Source: Planctomycetota bacterium (GTDB lineage: Bacteria > Planctomycetota > B15-G4 > SIAN01). From it: DNA of 64,000 nt. The stretch covers positions 682,001 to 746,000 of the forward strand of contig JANQQL010000025.1 of the NCBI GenBank assembly GCA_028289345.1, read 5' to 3'. This document shows, piece by piece, positions 23,520-32,501 of the stretch (position 1 is the stretch's first letter; every line of letters starts with the position of its first letter). Both the position numbers and the translations under genes were made by a program. The notes below the pieces were generated by a model. That model saw only the letters and a program-made list of their open reading frames with translations, was not told the DNA's origin and did no database searches.

Positions 23520-25313
23520 TCATTCCCCGGCGGTGCCGGCCTCAGCGGTGTCCATGTCCGCCTTGGCTTCGCGGTCGCGCGGAGTGATCGTCACCATGTC
23601 CTTGCCCCGCTTGACCTTCTGACCGGTCAAGCGAAGGATGCGGAGCGACAGATCCATCACGAAGCGATCCGCCGGCACCCGGATCACGGGAAAGGCGATC
23701 TCTCCCTCCCAATCGGCTTGCTCGACGATCTGCTGGGCGGCCGCCTGCGGCGTTCCCACCTCCACAGCCAAAGCTTCCAACGCTTGCTGCTTCAGCTCGA
23801 CCGGATACGGTTGCTCCAGGTGTTTGTGAAGGTTGGCCAGGATCTTCGCAGCGACCAGGCGAGTCTCGGTCTTGTCCTTCACCCCGTAGTACAAACGGTC
23901 GAAGTCTTCACCCTCCGCCTTCTCTTCCTTGGATAGGGCGATCAAGCTCAGCATGTCTCGCAGGTCTTCGTCTTCTGCGAGTTGGCGCTGAAGGTCCTGG
24001 TTTCGATCGGAGATCGAGTTGACGTAGGAGACGGAGTTGTAGCGGGCATCCTTGAGGGCGCCGTACTCGCTGAATTCCGTCGGATCCATGGGGCTCTCGC
24101 CCAGTTCGAACAAGCGAAGACCGATCTCGCGGACGTGCTCGATGAAGAACTCGTCCAGTTCGGCCTTCTGATCCTCGTCCAGCTTTCGTCGCTCTCGTTG
24201 GATCGAAAAACGCAGACTTTGCAGTCCATCAATGCCGAGCCACCCAGACGACCGCGGCTCGAGGTAGGCTTCTTGCCAAAAGTCCCGGTTGGCGAAGGCG
24301 GCGATCGATCCGAGAAACTGCACGGCGGTGCGAAACGCGGTGGAGCGAGAGGACATCACCGAGGAACCACTCACGGCGCCTTCGTCCGGCCAGTGGGCCT
24401 CCGCCACCTCGATGGCCATGGCGGCGTACTGTTCGATCAGGGACGGCGGAAAGCCTTCGGATCGAAACACGGCGGAGCAGCGCTCCAAGATCTCCAGCGC
24501 CTTGGCCGGGCTTTCTACGGTGGCTGCGATCTCTTTGATGTGACGGATCGCCATTTCCGTTTCGCCGGCGTGAAACAGGGCTTGGACCGCGAGTCCCATT
24601 TCTTGCGGCTCGCGAGACATGGCGCTGAGTTCCAGGTCTTCGAGCACGAGTTGCGCCACATGGGCCGTCTCGTCGTCTTCCGTGTCGCGCAACGCGGCCA
24701 GGGCTCGGCCGACCTGGCGGGTGACCAAACCCCGTCCGGAAGTGTCGTTGACCAAGCCTTCGTAAAGAGCGACCAGGTTCTCTCGATTGGCGTTGTCCGC
24801 CAACAGCACCGCGGCGGTCAACAGCTCCAGAGTCCATCCCACGGTCGTGTCACGAGCGGTCGCCCGCAGGTATTCGAGGGTGCGGGGGTTTTCCAGGAGT
24901 CTGCCGTAACACTCCGCTCGGAAGGCAACCTGTTCGGCGGTGTACATCGCGTCGCGGCTCTGCCACACGGACAGTCCACGGCGACTTTGCTGGTCCACGA
25001 CCTCGGCGATGAGCTTGTAGAAGATCTCCCCGTCGACCGGATCGCTGGCGAGCATCTCGTCCACCAGTTCGTGAACTCGAGTGAGGTCGGACGTGTCCTC
25101 TGCGTCTTCGGAGTCCAGATCCGGGTTTTCGATCGGGGGATGAGCCGCAGGAAGTGGCGGATGGCCCGCGGGCAGTGGCGGGTGGCCCTGGGGCACCGAT
25201 GGGTGCTGCGCGAACATCGGCGCGCCGCTGCCAATCATCACAATGCTCACAGCCCAGGGCATCAGAGCCCGGCGAGTCGAAAGGAGTGGCGAGCCAAGCA
25301 GTCCGGGGGTCAT
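23520..25313 (-). CDS. Exported hypothetical protein, helical repeats
   Basis: No family is recognised. The 597-residue protein starts with a signal sequence (LMPWAVSIVMIGSGAPMFAQ) and then a tandem Pro/His-rich linker (QGHPPLPAGHPPLPAAHPP), followed by an acidic stretch. From about residue 75 to 500 it is almost entirely helical with a pattern like TPR or HEAT repeats (for example GLAVQALFHAGETEMAIRHIKEIAATV). The C-terminal ~60 residues are a beta-rich segment ending in an Ala/Asp/Glu-rich tail. It probably acts as a scaffold in the periplasm. It is divergent from the PQQ-like propeller gene. Confidence 0.7.
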   Translation of the reverse strand: MTPGLLGSPLLSTRRALMPWAVSIVMIGSGAPMFAQHPSVPQGHPPLPAGHPPLPAAHPPIENPDLDSEDAEDTSDLTRVHELVDEMLASDPVDGEIFYKLIAEVVDQQSRRGLSVWQSRDAMYTAEQVAFRAECYGRLLENPRTLEYLRATARDTTVGWTLELLTAAVLLADNANRENLVALYEGLVNDTSGRGLVTRQVGRALAALRDTEDDETAHVAQLVLEDLELSAMSREPQEMGLAVQALFHAGETEMAIRHIKEIAATVESPAKALEILERCSAVFRSEGFPPSLIEQYAAMAIEVAEAHWPDEGAVSGSSVMSSRSTAFRTAVQFLGSIAAFANRDFWQEAYLEPRSSGWLGIDGLQSLRFSIQRERRKLDEDQKAELDEFFIEHVREIGLRLFELGESPMDPTEFSEYGALKDARYNSVSYVNSISDRNQDLQRQLAEDEDLRDMLSLIALSKEEKAEGEDFDRLYYGVKDKTETRLVAAKILANLHKHLEQPYPVELKQQALEALAVEVGTPQAAAQQIVEQADWEGEIAFPVIRVPADRFVMDLSLRILRLTGQKVKRGKDMVTITPRDREAKADMDTAEAGTAGE

Positions 25314-25594
25314 GCACTTTCTCCATCGGGGATAGCAAGGACGGGCAAACTACCAGGAACGACTCCCCGACGCTCGATTCGGCGGAATGTCATGGGATTG
25401 CAAAGCGCGCCACCCGATGTGGCGGAAACCCGCACTTGTCGATTCGTGAACCTCGGATCCGGCGAAGGAGACGACTCGCTCGTAAGGGAGGCAGACTAAC
25501 GTACGGGCTCGGCCTCAGGAGCCGAACGGAATCGCGCGTCGGGGGTGTCGGGAAGCAGGCTCGAGGAGCCGTTGTCAGCAAAGGAACGGAAACG

Positions 25595-26983
25595 ATGAAG
25601 TGGACGGCAATGACCATGGCAGGTTGGGTGGTTTGGTGTTCCGGCCTGGCGGCGGCGACGGACTGGCCGAAGTTTCACGGACCCAACGGGGATGGCACCT
25701 CCTCGGAAACCGGGTTGCGCAAGAACTGGGGAGAGTCCGGTCCCGCGATTCCGTGGTCCTGCGACGTGGGCCCTGGTTTCGGAGGAGTCGCCGTTCGAGA
25801 TGGTCAAGTGTTCCTCTTGGACCGGGTTCTTTCGGAAGCCGATGTGATGCGGTGTCTCGATTTGGAAACCGGAGAGGAGATCTGGAGCAAGAGATACGAG
25901 GCGCCCGGTCGGTTGTCCTTCCCGGGTTCTCGGTGCGTTCCCACCGTAGAAGAAGAATACGTGTACGCCCTTGGAGGCTTCGGTCAATTGACCTGTTTCA
26001 GCCGAGAGAGTCACGAGATGGAGTGGATGGTCCACTTGGTAGACGAGTTTGGCGGAGAACTCCCCAAGTTCGGGTACTCCCAATCTCCCGTGGTTTACGA
26101 AGACTTGGTGATCGTGGCGCCGATGGGCGAGGAAATCGGACTGGTGGCGTTGGACCGATTTTCGGGAGACGAGGTGTGGAGCACGGATGGCCTCCGGCCG
26201 ATTCAGGCCAGCCCGATGCTGGTGGAACTGCATGGAACTCCTCAAGTGTTGTTCGTCGGAGCTTCGGGAGAGGGCGCCCAGGCGGCCACCGTCTTGCGGA
26301 GCTACGACCCGGACACCGGAGATGTCTTGTGGAGCGTCGACACCGGCGGCGCGGGATCCATCGTCGCCCCCGTTCGAGTTGCCGAGAACCGTCTCTTGAT
26401 GACGGGTCGAGTGACCACTTTGTTCGATGTGCAGACCAACAACGATGGCTTTCAGGTCGAGCCCGTGTTCCGGGTCGAAGAGGGCTCTGCTCTGCACTTG
26501 GTGATGGCCCATGACGACCACTATTACTTGGTGACCAGCGGCGAACGAGGGGGTGGTCGGCGCGGACGCAATCGCGGTTCCGATGGCGGCGAATCAAACC
26601 AAGAGGCGGGGGAGGAGGAAGAGTCGCGGGGCAGCGGACGGGATCGCTCGCGCCGCGGAGGGCGCGGGGAACTGGGGCGACTGATCTGCGTGGACTCTTC
26701 CGGCAACGAGGTCTGGCGGAGCGGGGACGACGCGGCCTATGGATCCAGCAACGTCTTGTTGGCGGACAAAACTCTCTACATCCAGGAAGGGTACAGCGGG
26801 GCCCTTCGCGTGGTGGCGCCTTCCCCGGACGGGTACCAGTTGCTCGCCGAAGCAGATCTCTTTGGATCCGCGGACGCGCGCAACGATCAGCAGGCCTGGG
26901 CGCCGATGGCTCTCAGTGACGGGCGCCTGCTGATTCGCAATCAGGATTCACTGAAGTGCGTGGACCTTCGCGGCGACTCGTAG
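25595..26983 (+). CDS. PQQ-like beta-propeller protein, exported
   Basis: This 462-residue secreted protein carries the blade motif of the PQQ/BamB-like propeller: DLETGEEIWSKRYEAP, DRFSGDEVWSTDG, DPDTGDVLWSVDTGG and DSSGNEVWRSGDD. It opens with signal sequence TMAGWVVWCSGLAAA and then DWPKFHGPNGDGTSSETGL, the usual N-terminal landmark of these planctomycete proteins. Between blades near residue 320-360 sits a charged low-complexity insert rich in Arg, Gly and Glu (RGGGRRGRNRGSDGG). ATG 25595 follows AAGGAA; the frame extends far upstream without homology. It is probably a structural or ligand-binding protein rather than a dehydrogenase, because no PQQ ligands are evident. Confidence 0.82.
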   Translation: MKWTAMTMAGWVVWCSGLAAATDWPKFHGPNGDGTSSETGLRKNWGESGPAIPWSCDVGPGFGGVAVRDGQVFLLDRVLSEADVMRCLDLETGEEIWSKRYEAPGRLSFPGSRCVPTVEEEYVYALGGFGQLTCFSRESHEMEWMVHLVDEFGGELPKFGYSQSPVVYEDLVIVAPMGEEIGLVALDRFSGDEVWSTDGLRPIQASPMLVELHGTPQVLFVGASGEGAQAATVLRSYDPDTGDVLWSVDTGGAGSIVAPVRVAENRLLMTGRVTTLFDVQTNNDGFQVEPVFRVEEGSALHLVMAHDDHYYLVTSGERGGGRRGRNRGSDGGESNQEAGEEEESRGSGRDRSRRGGRGELGRLICVDSSGNEVWRSGDDAAYGSSNVLLADKTLYIQEGYSGALRVVAPSPDGYQLLAEADLFGSADARNDQQAWAPMALSDGRLLIRNQDSLKCVDLRGDS

Positions 26984-27129
26984 TCGCGCATTCCAGGGGA
27001 ACCAGAGAACCCATGGCCTCGGAATTCGCACCAATTGACCAGTTGGGGAAGTGCAGGGAAACTGTTGATCTCAAAGGGAGCTGCCCCGGAATGATTCGGG
27101 CAGCGGGCCGTCAACGCCAAGGAGACGCC

Positions 27130-28587
27130 GTGAAGACTTTCGTCGCTGCTGCCGTGTTCGCCACCACCCTTGCCCTGGTGACTGCTGGTCCGGCTTCTGC
27201 GCAGATTCGCGTGGGGGATCACTACTCCTTGGACGTGCAGGCGCCGAACGAGGCGTTCCAACGCGGCGCCGTGCCGTGGAGCAAGCTCATCCATCATCCG
27301 GGGGCGAGCTACATCGCGGTTCACTTTGCCGAGTTCGACCTTGCTCCTGGCAACTGGTTGATGGTGACCGATGGCGAGGGCAACCAAAGCTACGAGATGT
27401 CCGGTCGTGGCAAGCAGCAAGCCGGGACTTTCTGGGCCAAGCACGTCAAGGGCGACACCGTGGAGCTCACCCTGGTGCGAACGCGGCCGGGACCCAATCG
27501 CTTGCACATCGACGAGTATGCCGCCGGGTTTCGAGACCTGGACCAGTACGAGGCCATCTGTGGAGTCGACGACAAAGAGAACGCCAAGTGCTTCGAGGGC
27601 AGTCACCCGAAGGAGTACGAGCATGCCCGTGCGGTGGCTCGATTGTTGATCAACGGCAGCGGTCTGTGCACCGGCTGGTTGGCCTCCTCCGACAACTACC
27701 TGATGACCAATCAGCACTGCGTGGCGGACAACGATGCCGCCCTGAACACGGACTTCGAGTTCATGGCCGAAGCGCCGACTTGCCCGAGCGCCAATTGCCA
27801 GTTGTGCTGGGCCGGCGACGTGTATTCCGGAGGAACCCTGGTGTCCGTGGACTTTGCCTTGGACTATGCATTGATCAAGATCGACTCCGGGGACCCCGCT
27901 TCGCAGTACGGACACCTGACCGTGGATCCTCGTTCCCCGGTGGTCGGCGAAGAGATCTACATTCCCCAGCATCCGGGAGGCCGTGCCAAAGAGATCGCCA
28001 TCAACAGTACTGATCCCAACGATGCGGGGGGCGTCTGCCGGGTGTTCACCAACGACGCGCCGGGCTGCACTTCCTTCCTCGGTTCCGACGTGGGTTACTA
28101 CGCCGACACGGAAGGGGGATCGTCCGGGTCACCGGTGATCGCTCGCAACGGTCATCGAGTGATCGCCCTGCATCACTGTGCCAATTGCCCCAATCGCGGA
28201 GTGCCCACCAGCCAGATCTACCCTCTGGTCCAGCAGTTCATCGACCCGGTGCCGACCTCCTTGTTGAAGATCAATGGCGAGCATCCGGCGTCCGACGTGG
28301 TGAACATCAGCGGCCCATTGAAGTTGACGATCAGCACGACCAGTGGCGGAATCCCGAACGACGTCGAGTGGTACCTGGCGGCTCTGGTGAACGGGCAGGT
28401 GTACTGGTTGACCGCGGGTGGTTTCTCGACCACGCCCGGAACTCTCGCCGTGTTGCCGCCGCGACATCTGGCGGACCAGTGCCTGCTCGACATCGACCTG
28501 CCGTCCGGACTGAACGTCACCTTCGCGTTCTTCCTGCGGGACGGCGGGGTCATCAAGGGCACCGACGTGCTCACGGCCCAGTCGTAA
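27130..28587 (+). CDS. Exported trypsin-like serine protease
   Basis: This 485-residue secreted peptidase has a complete chymotrypsin-fold triad: His196 in MTNQHCVAD, Asp245 in DYALIKID and Ser332 in EGGSSGSPV. Many cysteines around the His (LCTGW, QHC, PTCPSANCQLC) suggest disulfides. The pattern is closest to lysyl-endopeptidase and V8-like exported proteases. The start is GTG 27130 after AAGGAGA, giving the signal VFATTLALVTAGPASAQ. The last ~110 residues form a beta-rich domain (KLTISTTSGGIPNDVEWYLAAL) that may bind a surface or substrate. The segment before the catalytic domain (residues 25-165) could be a proregion. Specificity is not evident from the sequence. Confidence 0.87.
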   Translation: MKTFVAAAVFATTLALVTAGPASAQIRVGDHYSLDVQAPNEAFQRGAVPWSKLIHHPGASYIAVHFAEFDLAPGNWLMVTDGEGNQSYEMSGRGKQQAGTFWAKHVKGDTVELTLVRTRPGPNRLHIDEYAAGFRDLDQYEAICGVDDKENAKCFEGSHPKEYEHARAVARLLINGSGLCTGWLASSDNYLMTNQHCVADNDAALNTDFEFMAEAPTCPSANCQLCWAGDVYSGGTLVSVDFALDYALIKIDSGDPASQYGHLTVDPRSPVVGEEIYIPQHPGGRAKEIAINSTDPNDAGGVCRVFTNDAPGCTSFLGSDVGYYADTEGGSSGSPVIARNGHRVIALHHCANCPNRGVPTSQIYPLVQQFIDPVPTSLLKINGEHPASDVVNISGPLKLTISTTSGGIPNDVEWYLAALVNGQVYWLTAGGFSTTPGTLAVLPPRHLADQCLLDIDLPSGLNVTFAFFLRDGGVIKGTDVLTAQS

Positions 28588-28671
28588 CCCCGCCGCGGTC
28601 GAGATTTCCGTTTTTCTCGCCAAGGAAACCCGGCTCGCGGGATTTCCAGGGTGGAACGAGCGGAGGTCGTC

Positions 28672-31434
28672 ATGACCGCATTACCCCCTATCCCTGAATC
28701 CACTCTCAGCAGCCACGCCGCAGGACTGCGGGGCCTGGCTCGAGGGCTTCTGCGCGACGAGCACGCGAGTGAAGACGTCGTGCAGGAGACCTGGCTCTTG
28801 GCCTTGGAACGTCCGCCGGCGAACCGAGCACGACTCGGCGGCTGGTTGAGACAGGTCACCCGTACTTTGGCGTTTCGGCGCCAGCGAGGTGATCGGCGCC
28901 GTCAGCAACGGGAACGGGACGCGGCTCAAAGCGAGGCGCTCGATTCTGCCGAGGAGAGCGCCAGTCAGCGGGAGATCGTGACAGCGTTGGTGAACGCGGT
29001 TCAGTCGCTCAGCGAGCCGTACCGAACCGTGATTTCCATGCGCTACTACCAGGATCTGCCGCCGCGAGTCATTGCCCGAAAACGGGGAGTTCCCGTGGCC
29101 ACGGTGGACAGTCAGTTGCACCGTGCTCGTCAGCAATTGCGCGCTCGCCTCGACGCGGAGACCGGGGGACGGCGAGGCGCGTGGATTCCAGTCCTTGCTG
29201 CAGCCACCGGCTGGACGAAAGAGGCGGCCGCTGCGGTGGCCGCGGGAACGAGCGTTGCAGCAGGGGGTACAACGATGATTTGGAAGTGGTTGGCAAGTGC
29301 CGCGGTGGTGAGCGGCGCGGTGGTCGTGGGGGTGCAAACGACGTCGGAAAAAGACCCTTCGCAGGATCACCGGTCTTTGGCGGCGGTCGTCGAGACAGGC
29401 TCGTCAGGAAGCTTGGACCTGGCACCGGTGGAGCAAGAAGAGAGCGAAGGACCGACCCGGCGACTGCTGGAGAGCACCGGGCGAAGTCACAGCGCCAAGT
29501 TGGCGCCGGCGGCGTTCCGGTTGCCATATGAGTATGAGATTTCGGGAGTCATCGTCGACGAGTGGGACAAGCCGATCAACGGTGCTCATCTTTTCCTGGC
29601 TCCTCTGCAGCAGCCGCTGAACGATTGGGGGGAGTGCGATCGGGAAGGTCGCTTCCACGTCAAGTTCCGCGCTTCGACGCCTTCCCTGGCGATGGCCGTG
29701 GCCGTGGCCAAGGGGGCGCCGACTCAGGAGCTCACGCGAATCTCGGTGAGCGCCGGGAAGCCTCTCGAACTGCGGTTGTTGCTGCCGGGCCGTTCCGTGG
29801 TCGCCACGGGCTCGGAAGTGGAAGTCGACTCGTCGGCCTCGGAGAGCTTCGAACTCTCGAAGAACGTGGAACTTTCGCGACGCCCGTTGAGAAGACTCGT
29901 CGAAACCGATGCAGAGATAGAGGTGTCCTACGGCATTTCCACATTCGTCCGCGAATCGGAACCGCGCATCTCGATGCTCCATGGCGAGAGCGGCGAGCAA
30001 GAGTTCCGCTGGCCCGCTCCGCCCATGTCGGTGGAAATCGAAGAGGAGAATGGCTGGGTCGGTGTGTTGACCCGTCGCGACGTCTCGCTGAACGAAATCG
30101 TGGAGCTCCGCGCCGAAGCGGACCTCGAGTTCGAAGAAGTCCGGGGGGATCGCCGCGGCACGATCGCCGGCCAGGTGCTTGATCCTTCGGGGCAGCCGGT
30201 GCCGGGTGCCTTGATCTACTCCGTGGGCGGAGACTGGGAAGTCCAAGTCGGCGCGGACCGCGAAGGACGTTTCCGGGTGGCGCTTCCTGTCGGAGCCGAT
30301 GTCCAGCTGCGCGCCGGAGGCGGCGACCACGGGATCGCTTGGAATCGTGGTGTGACGATCGCGGAAGGTGAGGCGCTGTCGTGGAACCCACAACTCGACC
30401 GCGGCATGGAAATCCTCGGCAAGTTGCTGACGTGGGAGAGAAGCGCGGACGAGGACTTGGTGTTGGAAGCTCGGACTCAGTCGTCCCACGGGGTTTGGTT
30501 TGACTGGTCCCGGCACCAAGACGCCAATCCGAAGGGATTCGCGTTCCCCAATTCCCCGACTGGATCCTCCACTCTGATGGTGCGCCGGTCCGATGCCGCC
30601 TTTCCTGAGTGGGTGTACGACGGATTGGCTCCGGGTCAGGCGGCCCGCAGTTTCCGACTGGAGCCGCGTGCTCTGGGAAGCGCACTCCTGCAAGTGGTCG
30701 ATGATCAGGGGCGGGCGTATCCCCACGCCAAGGTTCAGCTCTGGCACGAAGCCTCAGGGAAGGCTCGTTGGATGACTTCTCGCAACGACGGCTATCGGAT
30801 GGAGAAACTCCCTGCCGGTGCCTACTCGGCATCGGTCCACAGTCCGCAACTGGGTTGGCGTTCCTTGGGTCGGGTGTACGTCGAGAGCGGCCAGGAAACG
30901 GATCTCGGAAGCGCGACGTTGCCTGGCACGGGACAGGTTCACTGGGCCGTGGCCGATTCCGGCCCGGTTGAGTTCCTGATTCGTTCGACCTCTTCTCCGG
31001 TGGCGCCGCGCGTGGCAGAAGGAGTGTTTCAGGAGACCCATACCCAGGATTTGTTCCCGGGTTCTTATCTCCTTTGGATTCAAGGAGAAGACTTCGTGTC
31101 CCGCGCCATTCCTTTCGACGTGGAAGCAGGACGCGCGACGAATCTCGAACTGGCCCTGAGCGAGTGGCGCGAAGTTGCCTTCGTGTCACAGCAAGGACGC
31201 GACATGTCCGGGGAAAGTGATGCGCTGATCCTGAAGGTGTTCGAGGGGGAGAACGGCCCGGTCCAGTTGCAGAGCGCCTGGAACGGCGAGAGCCTGCGAG
31301 TGCGATTGCCTGACGGGAGCTATCGCTGGTCGATCTCCGCGCTCGGTTCGGGGCGCGCCGCCAAGCAGTCGCCGGCAGAGGGGCGCTTTGAAGTTCGAGG
31401 GGAAGCCCTGACGGTGGCCCCCACGCTGCCTTGA
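28672..31434 (+). CDS. ECF sigma factor fused to membrane segment and exported domain
   Basis: This 920-residue protein joins a cytoplasmic sigma factor to an extracytoplasmic sensor-like region. Sigma region 2 is seen at about 15-75 (GLARGLLRDEHASEDVVQETWLLAL) and region 4 at about 105-155 (YRTVISMRYYQDLPPRVIARKRGVPVATV). A single membrane segment IWKWLASAAVVSGAVVVGVQ lies at about 203-222. The outside part is beta-rich with carboxypeptidase-regulatory-like modules, near 288 (EISGVIVDEWDKPINGAHLFL) and 495 (GTIAGQVLDPSGQPVPGALIY). ATG 28672 is chosen because GGAGG lies at 28662-28666. Planctomycetes are known for ECF factors with C-terminal membrane extensions. Regulation by release or conformational signalling from outside is likely but inferred; no anti-sigma gene is adjacent. 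Confidence 0.88.
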   Translation: MTALPPIPESTLSSHAAGLRGLARGLLRDEHASEDVVQETWLLALERPPANRARLGGWLRQVTRTLAFRRQRGDRRRQQRERDAAQSEALDSAEESASQREIVTALVNAVQSLSEPYRTVISMRYYQDLPPRVIARKRGVPVATVDSQLHRARQQLRARLDAETGGRRGAWIPVLAAATGWTKEAAAAVAAGTSVAAGGTTMIWKWLASAAVVSGAVVVGVQTTSEKDPSQDHRSLAAVVETGSSGSLDLAPVEQEESEGPTRRLLESTGRSHSAKLAPAAFRLPYEYEISGVIVDEWDKPINGAHLFLAPLQQPLNDWGECDREGRFHVKFRASTPSLAMAVAVAKGAPTQELTRISVSAGKPLELRLLLPGRSVVATGSEVEVDSSASESFELSKNVELSRRPLRRLVETDAEIEVSYGISTFVRESEPRISMLHGESGEQEFRWPAPPMSVEIEEENGWVGVLTRRDVSLNEIVELRAEADLEFEEVRGDRRGTIAGQVLDPSGQPVPGALIYSVGGDWEVQVGADREGRFRVALPVGADVQLRAGGGDHGIAWNRGVTIAEGEALSWNPQLDRGMEILGKLLTWERSADEDLVLEARTQSSHGVWFDWSRHQDANPKGFAFPNSPTGSSTLMVRRSDAAFPEWVYDGLAPGQAARSFRLEPRALGSALLQVVDDQGRAYPHAKVQLWHEASGKARWMTSRNDGYRMEKLPAGAYSASVHSPQLGWRSLGRVYVESGQETDLGSATLPGTGQVHWAVADSGPVEFLIRSTSSPVAPRVAEGVFQETHTQDLFPGSYLLWIQGEDFVSRAIPFDVEAGRATNLELALSEWREVAFVSQQGRDMSGESDALILKVFEGENGPVQLQSAWNGESLRVRLPDGSYRWSISALGSGRAAKQSPAEGRFEVRGEALTVAPTLP

Positions 31435-31595
31435 AGTCCTGGGTGAAATGATCGCGGGGGGTAGCCGTAGACACGGCTGCCCCCCGTTCTTTGATGGCAG
31501 TACAATGGGCGCTCGCGGCTTTCGAGTTTGCCCAAGGGGATGATCCGAAGGTCCGCTCGCGGAGGGCACCCGCGGACACTAGAACGGGATCTCCC

Positions 31596-32375
31596 ATGAG
31601 TCGCTGTTACGGGACCCAAGGGCCACGCCTTCGGGCCGGCCCGTTTCAAGTCGCAGAAACGTCTCACCCCGGCGGTCTCGTGTTGCCCCGCCATTCCCAT
31701 GCAAGTGCCTGTCTGCACTTCGTGCTGAGTGGGGTTTATCAAGAGACGACCACTCGCGGGACTCAGGCCCATTGCGCCGCATCGTTGTTGTACAAACCCG
31801 TCGGCGAGCTTCATTCCAATCGGTTTCCCGAGCAGGGCGCACGGACCCTACGCATCGAATGGTCGGAGCAAGAGACGCGGCCGCTGGGTCTGCGGACTCA
31901 TCACCTGCGCAAGGACTCCTTGGGAGACCTCGCCCGGCGGATTCTGGCGGAGTACCGGGCGCCGGATCCATTCACCCCGCTTGCCGTGGAAGGATTGTGC
32001 CTCGAGCTGTTGACGGGTCTCGCGAGGACCAACACGGGCAAGCCCAACGCGGCAGAAGAAGACCTTGTTCGACGGGTCACCGCAGAGCTCGAGCAACGCT
32101 TTGCGGAACCCTTGGAGCTGGGAGAACTCGCGACCAAGTATGGAGCCCACCGCTCCCATCTGTCGCGAGCATTCCGCGCCCACCATCGCTGCACGATGGG
32201 GGAGTACTTGCGGCGACTTCGGATCGAGTCGGTGAAGCGACGGCTACGATCCGATCGTTCCATCGCCGAGATCGCCGTTCACTCCGGCTTTGCCGATCAA
32301 AGCCATCTGACCCGCGTGTTTCGCCGAATGGTGGGGATGACTCCCGGAGCCTACCGGCGGATCACCAAAGGTTGA
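31596..32375 (+). CDS. AraC-family transcriptional regulator
   Basis: The product is a 259-residue activator-type regulator. The C-terminal ~100 residues are the double helix-turn-helix of the AraC family: LGELATKYGAHRSHLSRAFR, then SIAEIAVHSGFADQSHLTRVFRRMVGMTPGAYR, the standard signature. The N-terminal ~150 residues are a cupin-like sensing domain (LPRHSHASACLHFVLSGVYQE). ATG 31596 is chosen because it lies at the start of the cupin part; no strong ribosome site marks it. The ligand and the target genes are unknown. It is convergent with the next minus-strand gene. Confidence 0.9.
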   Translation: MSRCYGTQGPRLRAGPFQVAETSHPGGLVLPRHSHASACLHFVLSGVYQETTTRGTQAHCAASLLYKPVGELHSNRFPEQGARTLRIEWSEQETRPLGLRTHHLRKDSLGDLARRILAEYRAPDPFTPLAVEGLCLELLTGLARTNTGKPNAAEEDLVRRVTAELEQRFAEPLELGELATKYGAHRSHLSRAFRAHHRCTMGEYLRRLRIESVKRRLRSDRSIAEIAVHSGFADQSHLTRVFRRMVGMTPGAYRRITKG

Positions 32376-32501
32376 CCGCCGTTTCGTGCGATGACGGGGT
32401 CATGGGACGGGCTCGTGGATCGTTCGCGCTCGGTCGGCCCGTGCGCGATCGGTCGTTTCTGTCACCCCCGGGACCGAATCCCCCAGCCATCGTCGCGGTG
32501 A

